From NCBI GenBank assembly GCA_025360125.1, contig JANYCU010000011.1, forward strand, positions 1 through 64,000: 64,000 bases of DNA, written 5' to 3'. Shown here in pieces: positions 33,673 through 41,800 of the stretch. Origin of the DNA: Armatimonadota bacterium. GTDB taxonomy: Bacteria > Armatimonadota > Fimbriimonadia > Fimbriimonadales > Fimbriimonadaceae. The notes beneath the pieces are model-generated. The model saw only the letters and a list, made by a program, of their open reading frames with translations. It was not told where the DNA came from and ran no database searches. A program made the translations under genes and the position numbers. How positions within the stretch are numbered: position 1 is the first letter of the stretch; every line of letters begins with the position of its first letter.

Positions 33673-33806
33673 CTGACAATTGACCCTGAAGGCAGAAAAG
33701 GGCCCCGGCCGTGGGGGGATTAAGGCGCGGGGCTTAGGGAGAGATAAACCGCCTTTCGGAGGTTTTACTTATTCATTGCTGTCAGTTACGGTGTAAGTCT
33801 TGCGAC
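33673..33806. other. Convergent intergenic region between pdxT and ribD
   Basis: This 134-base gap is GC-rich in its first half, with a possible stem GCCCCG/CGGGGC (starting near 33702, ending near 33733), and then the terminator-like hairpin at 33746. I see no gene. Confidence 0.45.
33746..33766 (+). terminator. Probable weak terminator downstream of pdxT
   Basis: AAACCGCC and GGAGGTTT pair with one G-A mismatch around loop TTTC, followed by TTTTACTT. The T-run is short and interrupted, and the hairpin lies about 75 bases after the stop codon, so confidence is modest. Confidence 0.4.
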
Positions 33807-34844
33807 CTACATGTTATATGACGCCAAAAAGTTTTGAAGGTTCCGAGAGTGATAGGTCAATTTCACATCACTTTCAAACATTCGAGTTTCGACGAGTTTG
33901 AACTGGGGGGCGCTGGCCAAAGACGATAATCTGAAAGTCCCGGACCACGACGGTCCGTCGCCAAAAACCTTTGGAGCAATATAGAGAACGATTCGATCTA
34001 CTAGGTCGGCTTGGAGGAAGTGGGCGGTGGTGGTGGGTCCACCTTCGACCAAGACTCCGGTCTGGCCATGTTCCCAGATTCGTTGAAGGATATCGTTCGG
34101 GCCGGAGACTGGATTCTCGCGGTTGAGGTGGAGGGTTGGGGCAGAATCGTCAAAGATTGGCAACGACGGATCAAGTTTGCTTTGCTGATCGATCACGACT
34201 CTTAACGGTTGATTGACATCGCCGAGACCTCGCACGGTCAGTCGGGCGCGGTCTTCTTCCGCCGTCTTTCGTCCGACGAGGACGCACCCTGCTTCAGCCC
34301 TTAATATCATTGCGTCTTGCCGAGAGGCTTCGTTTGTGATCCATTGGCTTTCTCCCGATGGAAGGGCCACTTTGCCATCGAGCGTGATTCCGGCTTTGAC
34401 GGTCACCATCGGTCGCCGATGCCGCATCGCAAAAAGGAACTGGGCGTTGACCTTAGCGGCTTCTTGAGCGAGGGCTGCGCTTTCGACGAAAACGCCATTT
34501 TCGCTTAAATAATCAATTCCAACTGCGGCGATCGGGTTTTCGTCGAGGGTGGCTACGACGACATTGCATACACCAGCGTTTACTAAAGCGTGGGTACAGG
34601 GTGGGGTTTTTCCGAAATGATTGCAGGGTTCGAGGGTCACGTACGCAGTAGCGCCCTGAGCTTTTGATCCTGCCTCTTTGAGCGCCATGACTTCGGCGTG
34701 ATCTCCGCCATGGCGATTGCAGAAGCCGCGGCCAACTATGGTTCCGTCTTTGACGATCACACAGCCGACATGGGGGTTCGGAGCTGGAAATCCGTTACGA
34801 GACAAGTTAATTGCCTCTTGCATGAAGGCTTCATGCTTTTGCAT
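33807..34844 (-). CDS. ribD: Bifunctional riboflavin biosynthesis deaminase/reductase RibD
   Basis: This 345-residue two-domain enzyme catalyses the second and third steps of riboflavin synthesis. The deaminase half shows PNPHVGCVIVKDG, the zinc site HAEVMAL and EPCNHFGKTPPC. The reductase half shows VTVKAGITLDGKVALPSGESQWIT, VLVGRKTAEEDRARLTVR and LVEGGPTTTAHFLQ. It is the last gene of a leftward run that starts at aroK. No FMN riboswitch sits before it, which fits its place deep in an operon. Other rib genes are not in the window. The start overlaps the preceding small gene by 14 bases. Confidence 0.95.
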   Translation of the reverse strand: MQKHEAFMQEAINLSRNGFPAPNPHVGCVIVKDGTIVGRGFCNRHGGDHAEVMALKEAGSKAQGATAYVTLEPCNHFGKTPPCTHALVNAGVCNVVVATLDENPIAAVGIDYLSENGVFVESAALAQEAAKVNAQFLFAMRHRRPMVTVKAGITLDGKVALPSGESQWITNEASRQDAMILRAEAGCVLVGRKTAEEDRARLTVRGLGDVNQPLRVVIDQQSKLDPSLPIFDDSAPTLHLNRENPVSGPNDILQRIWEHGQTGVLVEGGPTTTAHFLQADLVDRIVLYIAPKVFGDGPSWSGTFRLSSLASAPQFKLVETRMFESDVKLTYHSRNLQNFLASYNM

Positions 34845-35103
34845 TTTGTTGTTTCCGGATGTCTTCTTGGGTGCCTTCGATGAGGTCTTTAAGCATTTCG
34901 GTTCGCGCAGTTTGGTAATCCGCTCGTGCGAGCCTCACGATGAGGATTGCCCCAATTCCCGCCAAAATGAAAGCCAGTAGGGAGACCCCAACTACGACCA
35001 CGCCTTTGGTCAGGAAATCGAGTTGGACTGAAATTGGCGCAGTCTTTGGCGGTTTTTTGCCAATGATCCAGGGCCATCCAAGGGCGGCTCCGACCCCAAT
35101 CAA
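34831..35103 (-). CDS. Small membrane protein between rpe and ribD
   Basis: This unrecognised 90-residue protein has a short hydrophobic N-terminus (GVGAALGWPWIIG), a strong membrane helix (residues about 33-56: GVVVVGVSLLAFILAGIGAILIV), and a charged, helical C-terminal half rich in Arg, Asp, Glu and Lys. The 14-base overlap with ribD and 23-base gap after rpe make operon membership and co-translation likely. No function can be assigned. Confidence 0.6.
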   Translation of the reverse strand: MIGVGAALGWPWIIGKKPPKTAPISVQLDFLTKGVVVVGVSLLAFILAGIGAILIVRLARADYQTARTEMLKDLIEGTQEDIRKQQNAKA

Positions 35104-35126
35104 GACAAATAAGCTCGTTAAGAACT

Positions 35127-35789
35127 TTAGGGGAATCCGCCTAAGATCGATTTCACGCCCTCCTCGAGGCTTGGTGCACGGAGCAGATAGCTACCCACGA
35201 CAAAGACATTGGCCCCGGCCTTGATGATTTCCGGCAGAGTCGTTGGGTCAACACCACCATCAACTTCGATGTCGAGATCTGGCCTCATCGCTCTGATTCT
35301 CTTGATCTTTTCGAGCGTGAATGGCAATAGTGGTTGGCCGCCCCAGCCAGGATTGATGGTCATTACGAGTACAAGATCAACTTCGTTAATGAGATTCTCG
35401 ATCGCTTCGACCGGGGTTGCCGGATTAAGGGCTATTCCAGCTTCGACGCCTTGGGATTTTAGGTATTGAACGAGTCGATGTGCGTGGGCGGTAGCTTCGA
35501 TATGGAAGATGATCCGTTTACAGCCTGCCTTGATGAATGCATCGAAATGCCGATCAGGGGTAACAGTCATCAGGTGCGCTTCCATCGGTGCGTTTGTATG
35601 CTGACGGAGATTTGACGCGAGCACATCGCCAAAGGTGATAGGAGGTACAAACTGACCGTCCATGACATCAAGGTGAATGATGCTGGCCCCTGCCGCTACC
35701 AACCGAGGAACTTCGGTGGAAAGGGTTGTCAGGTCAAAGGACAGGATGGATGGCGCTAGATGATAGTTCAATTCTTTGCTTTTACTCAA
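35127..35789 (-). CDS. rpe: Ribulose-phosphate 3-epimerase
   Basis: This 220-residue TIM-barrel enzyme interconverts ribulose-5-phosphate and xylulose-5-phosphate. Family motifs are LAPSILSFD, IHLDVMDGQFVPPITFG (metal-binding His and Asp), EAHLMTVTPDRH, MTINPGWGGQ and EVDGGVDPTT, with the phosphate-binding end VVGSYLLRA. Its start overlaps the stop of the pseudokinase gene by 4 bases (ATGA). In many bacteria rpe also follows a PASTA kinase and phosphatase cluster, and here that link is kept with the kinase-like gene. Confidence 0.95.
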   Translation of the reverse strand: MSKSKELNYHLAPSILSFDLTTLSTEVPRLVAAGASIIHLDVMDGQFVPPITFGDVLASNLRQHTNAPMEAHLMTVTPDRHFDAFIKAGCKRIIFHIEATAHAHRLVQYLKSQGVEAGIALNPATPVEAIENLINEVDLVLVMTINPGWGGQPLLPFTLEKIKRIRAMRPDLDIEVDGGVDPTTLPEIIKAGANVFVVGSYLLRAPSLEEGVKSILGGFP

Positions 35790-37561
35790 TTCTTTGCTTT
35801 AACTCCGGGCTTCGCTTCAATTGTATCCTTCAGCTCGCCATCAAAGTAGACGTAAAACTTGGCGGTTGTGCCATGCCCAACCTGTTTAAGTGAGATAACC
35901 TCGCCAGGATTATAGTCATCTTCTTTGAGGATTCGTCGACCATCGTCGTCTTCTATATCGACTTTGACCGAAACTTTCCACTTGACTCCTTTGATTTTGT
36001 AATCCAGTTGGAAGCTGTGGGCCGGATTTTTGGCATCGCCCTCACCTTCGCCAGGAAGGCTGCCTTCGGGGGCGTCGGACGGGGCAGCGATCCATATTTG
36101 AACTTTGCTAGTTCGAGATACTAACTCGTTCGCTTCAGGAACTTGCTTGATTATGGTGCCTGCGGTGTTGTTGTAATTCGTGAGTCGGGATGGCTTTCCA
36201 TCGATCGCTAAGTTTTCAGACTCCAGGGCTGACTTAGCCTCGTCGGCAGTCATTCCATGAAGGTCGGGGACTTTTACCAGTTTGGTTCCTGCACTTTCGT
36301 AGACGTTGATTGTGCCGCCTTCTCGGATGGTTTCGCCTGAGTCAGGGTTGGTGTGCAATATCTTTCCAATTTCGACGCGCTCGTTGGATTCCTTGCCTGC
36401 GACTCGGATATTTAGCTTGAGTTTTCGCACCTGCTCGATCGCGCTTTTGGTAAATGTTCCTTTGAGATTTGGTACTTTTACCTCACGCGGTTTTTGGGCG
36501 AGAAAGGTTAATGAGAAGATAACTATTCCGACGGTAATTAGGACCAAGATTCCAATGATGGCGAGAACCCAGCTGGGAACATCTCGTTCTTGTCGCTTGC
36601 GTTTTCTTTCCGCAATACGGTCTTCATTGTTAGGCTTGATCGGTTTTGGTGTTTTTTTGGAGCTCGTTCTAATTGGTTTTATGGGCTCAACGACGACCTC
36701 ATTTCCTTTTTCAGGTGGCTTTGAGACGGGTAGGCGGCCAAAACGGAGTTGGTCGTTGATCGCTCGAAGGTCGGCGAGAAGAGTCTTTGCCGATTGGTAT
36801 CGTAGGCTCGGGTCTTTCTGAAGGAGCTTTTGAACAACTTGCTCGACTGCCACTGGGACTGAGGCATTGATCCCTCGAAGACTAGGGACAGGGCTAGTGA
36901 GATGGCGAATTGTGGTTGCGGAGGGAGTTTCACCGACGTGGGGGACCTTACCCGTTAGCAGTTCATACAGGACGACCCCAACGCTATATAGGTCAGAGGT
37001 AACGCTTGGCTTTTGCCCTGTGCACACTTCGGGAGCGAGGTACGGTGCCATTTGGGCAAGGACGGCGACACCCGCGGTTCGGCTAGAAGAGTAGGCTTTC
37101 CAAATCCCCGCGAGTTGAAGCTTTGCGCTGCCATCGTGGGTTGCGATGATGTTGTGGGGACCAACATCGCCATGGGCGAGGCCTGCCATATGGATCGCGT
37201 CGAGGGCTTCTACGACTCCGGCAATGGTTGCGAGGGAGACGGGAACGGTAAATGGTGCGAACCGTTTGATTCTCTCGCTCAGTTGGGAGCCTTTTGGCAG
37301 TTCGGAGATGATGTAATGTTGCCCAGCATCCTCGATGATTTCGTAAAGTGCTTCGACGTTGGGATGGTTAATTTGAAGTTGGGGAAGTAGTTGTACGAGG
37401 GAATTGATAAATTCAGATTCGGAATTGAACGGGAGCTTGATTTGCCGAATACCGACATTGCGACCACTAAGACGGTCGCGGGCCGAGAACATGGTAAAGA
37501 TGGCACCGTCAGAGACTTGAGCACTAATTTCGTACTTGATCGCGAGAGTTTGGCCAATCAC
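35786..37561 (-). CDS. PASTA-domain serine/threonine kinase homologue, likely a pseudokinase
   Basis: This 591-residue protein has the StkP/PknB layout: an N-terminal kinase fold (residues 8 to about 270), a basic linker, one membrane helix (about 329-354) and two extracellular PASTA domains (about 360-425 and 426-495). PASTA domains bind muropeptides or cell-wall polymers in relatives. The catalytic core is degenerate. The glycine loop is lost (AQVSDGA), VAIK reads VGIR (Arg39), HRDLKPEN reads HGDVGPHN (catalytic Asp132 kept, Lys lost), and DFG reads LAG (about 150-152) with no metal-binding Asp. APEVCTG is kept. It therefore probably senses or scaffolds rather than phosphorylates. It overlaps both neighbours by 4 bases. 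Confidence 0.88.
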   Translation of the reverse strand: MIGQTLAIKYEISAQVSDGAIFTMFSARDRLSGRNVGIRQIKLPFNSESEFINSLVQLLPQLQINHPNVEALYEIIEDAGQHYIISELPKGSQLSERIKRFAPFTVPVSLATIAGVVEALDAIHMAGLAHGDVGPHNIIATHDGSAKLQLAGIWKAYSSSRTAGVAVLAQMAPYLAPEVCTGQKPSVTSDLYSVGVVLYELLTGKVPHVGETPSATTIRHLTSPVPSLRGINASVPVAVEQVVQKLLQKDPSLRYQSAKTLLADLRAINDQLRFGRLPVSKPPEKGNEVVVEPIKPIRTSSKKTPKPIKPNNEDRIAERKRKRQERDVPSWVLAIIGILVLITVGIVIFSLTFLAQKPREVKVPNLKGTFTKSAIEQVRKLKLNIRVAGKESNERVEIGKILHTNPDSGETIREGGTINVYESAGTKLVKVPDLHGMTADEAKSALESENLAIDGKPSRLTNYNNTAGTIIKQVPEANELVSRTSKVQIWIAAPSDAPEGSLPGEGEGDAKNPAHSFQLDYKIKGVKWKVSVKVDIEDDDGRRILKEDDYNPGEVISLKQVGHGTTAKFYVYFDGELKDTIEAKPGVKAKN

Positions 37562-37776
37562 TGCTCTGCCTCTTGGTTTTGCGGTTTGAGTAACGCAAAG
37601 ACAACGATTCCGACGAGGAAAACGAGGCTCAGGATTTGGAATGAGGGTTGATCAATTTGCTGAGCAAAAATGGTTTGCCGATCTTGAGAAGTTGCGAAAA
37701 GGAATCCGAGGTTACAAAGCACCAGAAATCCGAAAACGGTTAGCGCAAAAAGGATCCTAGATTTTTGCAGATTCAT
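37558..37776 (-). CDS. Small membrane protein between aroB and the pseudokinase
   Basis: This 72-residue protein has two membrane helices (residues about 8-28: ILFALTVFGFLVLCNLGFLFA, and 45-63: FQILSLVFLVGIVVFALL) and an acidic C-terminus. It overlaps aroB by 20 bases and the pseudokinase gene by 4 (ATGA), so it is almost certainly translated as part of the operon. It may be a partner of the membrane-bound pseudokinase; that is a guess from position. Confidence 0.65.
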   Translation of the reverse strand: MNLQKSRILFALTVFGFLVLCNLGFLFATSQDRQTIFAQQIDQPSFQILSLVFLVGIVVFALLKPQNQEAEQ

Positions 37777-38770
37777 GCAGTACTTCTTTTACGACCTCTT
37801 CGTTAATATTTTGGACTAATTGACAGTTCCCGATGCTTTTGACTAGGCTCATGGAAAGTTGTCCATCAGTCGACTTTTTGTCTTTGCGCATTACATCGAC
37901 GATTGTTTTAGCTTCATTCAACTCTACCGCTTTTATCGGTAATCCGTGCCCGGTCATGAGGAATTCGACCGATTCTATAAGTCCTTTGTCGGCCAAGCCG
38001 AGTTTCACGGCCAACTTTGTTTCGATGGCCATACCGATGGCAATTGCTTCTCCGTGGGTGTACTTGGAATAGCGGGTTATTTGTTCGAGAGCGTGACCGA
38101 TGGTGTGACCAAAGTTAAGTTCGGCTCTGATTCCCAAGGTTTCAAACTCGTCTTCTTGGACGACTTGAGCTTTGATCCCGATACATTCCTGGACGATTGC
38201 TTGAATTCGGGAATCACCGGGAACGAGGGGTTGGAGTCGGAACGATTCTGCTAGCTTGGGGCTTCGAATAATCGCGGTTTTGAGGACCTCGGCTAGGCCA
38301 GATCGAAATTCTCGAATTGGCAGGCTATGGAGAAGGCTCGTATCGATTTGCACTTCGGTTGGCGGATGGAACGAACCAACGAGATTCTTTCCTTCGGGAA
38401 GGTCTATGCCAGTCTTACCTCCGACTGAACTGTCGACTTGGGCGAGGAGGGTGGTTGGGATTTGGATGTACGGTACCCCTCGCATGTATGTTGCGGCGGT
38501 AAACCCGACTAGGTCTCCGATGACCCCGCCACCGAATGCGATTAGCGTTGACTTTCGATTTGCTCCAGCCTGGACGAGTTGTTGACAGAGTTTGCCGTAG
38601 CTTTCCAGTGATTTGGTTTGTTCGCCAGGGGCAAGGATGATCGTCTTTCGCCCTTCAAGAAGCGATGAGTATGTCTGAAAGACGTTTTCGTCGGTTATGA
38701 CAATACCATTTGGAATTGCCACTGGCAGAAAGTAGATTTCGTAACTTCCCGACGAATGGTTGATCCTCAT
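37757..38770 (-). CDS. aroB: 3-dehydroquinate synthase
   Basis: This 337-residue enzyme makes 3-dehydroquinate from DAHP, the second step of the shikimate pathway. It has GEQTKSLESYGKL, the NAD site FGGGVIGDLVGF, the block YMRGVPYIQIPTTLLAQVDSSVGGKTGIDLPEGKN-like (in outline), and zinc ligands in LAEVLKTAII, NFGHTIGHALE and YTHGEAIAIGM. It is slightly short of the usual 350-360 residues. Its start overlaps aroK by 4 bases. The aroK-aroB pair follows pilM-Q as in gammaproteobacteria. Confidence 0.95.
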   Translation of the reverse strand: MRINHSSGSYEIYFLPVAIPNGIVITDENVFQTYSSLLEGRKTIILAPGEQTKSLESYGKLCQQLVQAGANRKSTLIAFGGGVIGDLVGFTAATYMRGVPYIQIPTTLLAQVDSSVGGKTGIDLPEGKNLVGSFHPPTEVQIDTSLLHSLPIREFRSGLAEVLKTAIIRSPKLAESFRLQPLVPGDSRIQAIVQECIGIKAQVVQEDEFETLGIRAELNFGHTIGHALEQITRYSKYTHGEAIAIGMAIETKLAVKLGLADKGLIESVEFLMTGHGLPIKAVELNEAKTIVDVMRKDKKSTDGQLSMSLVKSIGNCQLVQNINEEVVKEVLHESAKI

Positions 38771-39276
38771 GAGTCTATCTCCAGCAATTTTATGATTCGT
38801 TCAACAACGTCTTCCTGGTGACTTTCGTCGACAGTGACAATGAGGTCGGCTTCTTCATATCGTCCTTTCCGGGATTCGAGGATTGAAGTTAAGGATGACT
38901 CCCAGTTTTCGGTGTTGAGCAAAGGCCTCTTTTTTTTGCTATTTTTGAGTCGCCGAATGAGTTCGTCGGGCTCTGATTGCAGATAGATAAGTTTACCGAT
39001 TGAGCGAAGGTGGTCTCGATTTTCATCGCGAAGAATTGCGCCGCCACCCGTTGCGACGACGATTGGCCCCGCGGAGATTGTTTTGATGATGGAGGTTTCG
39101 TGATCTCGAAACGCTTCTTCACCATAGTGGCCAAAGAATTGAGAGATTGGTCGTCCGAGTCTCCGTTCGATCAGCTTGTCAGTATCGACAAACTCTCGGC
39201 CCGTTCTTTCGGCCAAAAGCCCGCCGATTGTCGACTTTCCGGCTCCCATCATTCCGATCAATATCCAGGCGTCCAT
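38767..39276 (-). CDS. aroK: Shikimate kinase
   Basis: This 169-residue kinase phosphorylates shikimate at the 3-hydroxyl. The Walker A motif is GMMGAGKST (residues 8-16), the shikimate-binding Asp/Arg lie in FVDTDKLIERR and EAFRDHE, GGGA contacts substrate, and the lid region carries KKKRPLL. It begins 64 bases after the pilQ stop with the hairpin 39291-39316 in between, so its expression depends on read-through or on a promoter I cannot see in that short gap. Confidence 0.95.
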   Translation of the reverse strand: MDAWILIGMMGAGKSTIGGLLAERTGREFVDTDKLIERRLGRPISQFFGHYGEEAFRDHETSIIKTISAGPIVVATGGGAILRDENRDHLRSIGKLIYLQSEPDELIRRLKNSKKKRPLLNTENWESSLTSILESRKGRYEEADLIVTVDESHQEDVVERIIKLLEIDS

Positions 39277-39290
39277 GTCGTAAATAAAAG

Positions 39291-39316
39291 CGGGTAGCGT
39301 TCGAAAACGCTACCCG
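39291..39316 (-). terminator. Hairpin between pilQ and aroK (terminator or attenuator)
   Basis: Perfect 11-base arms CGGGTAGCGTT/AACGCTACCCG with a 4-base loop are followed on the leftward strand by CTTTTATTTA. The interrupted T-run may give only partial termination, which would set the ratio of pil to aro expression. Confidence 0.75.
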
Positions 39317-39340
39317 AATTTGTGTTTGTAGGTTTTGATA

Positions 39341-40987
39341 TTAAGGGTTAATGCCGGAGTCTTCGTCTTCGATGATAACCGGAGTTACAAAGATGAGAAG
39401 TTCGCTGGCAGCTCTGCCTTTCACGACTTTCCTGAAGAACTGACCAATAATTGGCAAGTCGCTCAAGACTGGAACTCGCGTTGTAGTAGTATTCGTACTT
39501 TCCGTCGTCATACCGCCGAGAACGATTGTTTCCTTGTCTTTTACGTTAACAACAACGCTGACTGACTGACTGGTTGTGATCGGCAATTCGAATGAAGTAC
39601 CGGATGACGTTACCTGTCGAGTTCCAGCAACGGATGTTACTGATGGGGTTAAGCCCATCGTGATCGTGTTGTCACCGTTGATTCGTGGAGTTACCGAGAG
39701 ACCCGTTCCGAGCGTGAGCTGTTGTGGGTTTACCGTGGTAAGGATTCCATTGTTATTTTGGGTTGTAGTTGAAGTTAGAATCCAGTCGTTCGTGAACGCG
39801 AAAACCGTTGCCGGAGTGTTGTTCATGGTTCGAATAACAGGTGCAGTTACAACTCGTCCTGAGCCTTCGGCCAATCGGGTTCGGAGTCGGAAGACTGCGT
39901 CGCCGCTTGCGTAGGTCAAGAAGACAGGGTCCGACGCTCTCAAGAAGTCTTGGCCTGCCATACCTGCGATAACCGATCCACGTGAGTAGTTGATGTTATA
40001 ACCAAGTGATTGGTCAAGGTTTTCGGTTGTTGTGATGAATTCGACTTTGATTTGAACTTGTCGTGGTCGGACATCAAACTGAGCAATGATATTTTGCAGA
40101 GTGTTGATATCTTCTTCGCTCGTTCCCCGAACGATCAAGCTGTTGTCAGTTGGATCGTAGGTGATGTGGTCGATAGTATCTGGAACGAGTCCTTGTCCGC
40201 CAGTAAGCTGAGTTCCGCCGCCGTTTTGTCCGCCGCCGTTGTTGCCTCCTTGGCCGCCGCCTTGACCGCCGCCACCAAAGTTACCGCCACCGCCGCCGCC
40301 AAGGTTACCGCCGCCACCGCCGCCATTGCGTTGATTCGCTCCTTCGCTTCCAGGAATAGCAATGTTGCTACCGCTGTCGGTCGAAGTTGCCTTTGCTGCT
40401 GAAGGGGCTGGGGTTGGCTGATAACGGTCGAATGATCGAACGGAATCTAGAACTCCGAATGCTTTGTTACCGAAGTCGGTTCCAGAAACCATCAAACGAG
40501 CCATGTTAATTGCTCGAAGGTTTTGGGACTGTCGGGCAGACGGATCAATGACTGTACCAAGTACGACTTGGGCAAAGATCTCATCGGCACCAGCATGAAG
40601 AAGTTTGATCTTCTTCAAAAATCGTACGCTTGGCTTATTTGGTACGACTGGGCTCTCGATTACTGGCTTGCTCGCACTGATAACGTAGACACCGTTTTCA
40701 TCTTTGGTTACGAAAGCACCCGCTGCATCGCAAATATAGCGAATTACATCGTCTGCCGTCATATCCTTCAGTTGAAGGGTTACTTTATTGAACGCCTTTG
40801 TTGATCTGAACATGAATTGCAATCCTGTTCGATCTGTGACCATTTTGGTCGCAGTAACAAGATCTGCATCTTTCAGGTTCACATTCAATCGAGTGACATC
40901 ACTCGTTTGACCTTGGGCAGTGGCGAATGATGCAGCTACAACTACACCAAACGCTACTGCCGTTAATTTCATCTTAATATTTTGCAT
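39341..40987 (-). CDS. pilQ: Type IV pilus secretin PilQ
   Basis: This 548-residue outer-membrane secretin forms the pilus exit channel. A signal peptide (MKLTAVAFGVVVAASFATAQ) is followed by an STN/N0-like domain (about 30-105), an N1-type domain, a long Gly-rich linker (about 225-275), a further N-domain with LIVRGTSEEDINTLQNIIAQFD, and the secretin gate domain. That domain has VVTAPVIRTMNNTPA, VTPRINGDNTI, VNVKDKETIVLGGM and VPVLSDLPIIGQFFR, ending LLIFVTPVII. The ATG at 40987 has AGGAG 5 bases upstream; 41005 and 40972 are less likely. The Gly-rich linker is unusual in this position. Confidence 0.92.
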   Translation of the reverse strand: MQNIKMKLTAVAFGVVVAASFATAQGQTSDVTRLNVNLKDADLVTATKMVTDRTGLQFMFRSTKAFNKVTLQLKDMTADDVIRYICDAAGAFVTKDENGVYVISASKPVIESPVVPNKPSVRFLKKIKLLHAGADEIFAQVVLGTVIDPSARQSQNLRAINMARLMVSGTDFGNKAFGVLDSVRSFDRYQPTPAPSAAKATSTDSGSNIAIPGSEGANQRNGGGGGGNLGGGGGGNFGGGGQGGGQGGNNGGGQNGGGTQLTGGQGLVPDTIDHITYDPTDNSLIVRGTSEEDINTLQNIIAQFDVRPRQVQIKVEFITTTENLDQSLGYNINYSRGSVIAGMAGQDFLRASDPVFLTYASGDAVFRLRTRLAEGSGRVVTAPVIRTMNNTPATVFAFTNDWILTSTTTQNNNGILTTVNPQQLTLGTGLSVTPRINGDNTITMGLTPSVTSVAGTRQVTSSGTSFELPITTSQSVSVVVNVKDKETIVLGGMTTESTNTTTTRVPVLSDLPIIGQFFRKVVKGRAASELLIFVTPVIIEDEDSGINP

Positions 40988-41030
40988 TTGAACTCCTACA
41001 ATCACCTCGCAATTATTGTCTTACGACTAC

Positions 41031-41723
41031 CTAGCCGCCTCTGCTACCGCCGCCGCCGCCGCCGAAGCCGCCACCGCTGCCGCCGCCAAAGCCGCCGCCG
41101 CCAAATCCACCGCCGCTGCCGCTGCCGCCGCCGCCAAAGCCGCCGCCACCGCCGCCGTTACCAAAACCGCCGCCACCGCCGCCGTTTCCGAAACCGCCGC
41201 CGCCGCCGCCGTTACCACTTGACTGCATTCGGCTTAGGCTCGTAATTTCTGAGCTGCTGTTCCAGTTTTGCGTTCCTGCGTTTGATCCACCAATGAGCAT
41301 TGCGATCAATTGTGGGTCAGCAGATCGGATGAAAATCTTTCGAACGATCTTTCCTGCAGGCTTAGGATCAGGACCGCCGGGTTCGACAATTGGCTTTTCT
41401 GGTGGTTCTCGCTTCAGGATAACGAAGACTCCGCCTTCGTATCGGTACGTTGCACCTACTTGAGCGAGTACGTTTTGAAGAACGAGCTCAAATTTTGCAT
41501 CCTTCATGCTCAGAGTAATCTGACCTTGGATGTCGGGTGGGATGCTATAGCTAGCGTTGACTTCTTTGAAAAGGGTTTTAAGTACTTCTCGAAGATCAGA
41601 GTTTTGATACTCTGCCGAGCTGATCTTATGATCAAGGATATCTCCTTGAGCCATTGCCAGCGGAGTCATGCAAGCCGTTGTCATCGCTAGGGCGACTACA
41701 ATCATCATGTTTCTTATTTTCAT
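41031..41723 (-). CDS. Secretin N-domain paralogue without a gate domain, Gly-rich tail
   Basis: This 230-residue exported protein has a signal peptide (KIRNMMIVVALAMTTACM...AMAQ) and an STN/N0-like domain (ILDHKISSAEYQNSDLREVLKTLF, ITLSMKDAKFELVLQNVLAQVGATYRYEGGVFVI in outline). A short N1-like piece follows (KIVRKIFIRSADPQLIAMLIGG). It then ends in about 60 residues of almost pure Gly with Asn, Phe and Ser. The first two parts parallel the start of PilQ next door, but there is no secretin gate. The ATG at 41723 has GAGG about 9 bases upstream. It may be a periplasmic ring component or the relic of a split secretin. Confidence 0.75.
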   Translation of the reverse strand: MKIRNMMIVVALAMTTACMTPLAMAQGDILDHKISSAEYQNSDLREVLKTLFKEVNASYSIPPDIQGQITLSMKDAKFELVLQNVLAQVGATYRYEGGVFVILKREPPEKPIVEPGGPDPKPAGKIVRKIFIRSADPQLIAMLIGGSNAGTQNWNSSSEITSLSRMQSSGNGGGGGGFGNGGGGGGFGNGGGGGGFGGGGSGSGGGFGGGGFGGGSGGGFGGGGGGSRGG

Positions 41724-41800
41724 GTTTCTTGACCTCAAAATTTGGACGTTCCTCAATCTAAATCGTTTCTTTTTTTAATTTTACTGCGTTGACGAAAATG

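Noticed and set aside
34845-35126. FMN riboswitch upstream of ribD
   Set aside because: The sequence before ribD is a coding gene in the same operon and lacks the conserved FMN element stems.
41016-41245. Ala-rich and Arg-rich frames over the Gly-rich repeat
   Set aside because: They are translations of the CCG repeat in other frames; the Gly-rich reading continues a signal-peptide protein with a Shine-Dalgarno.
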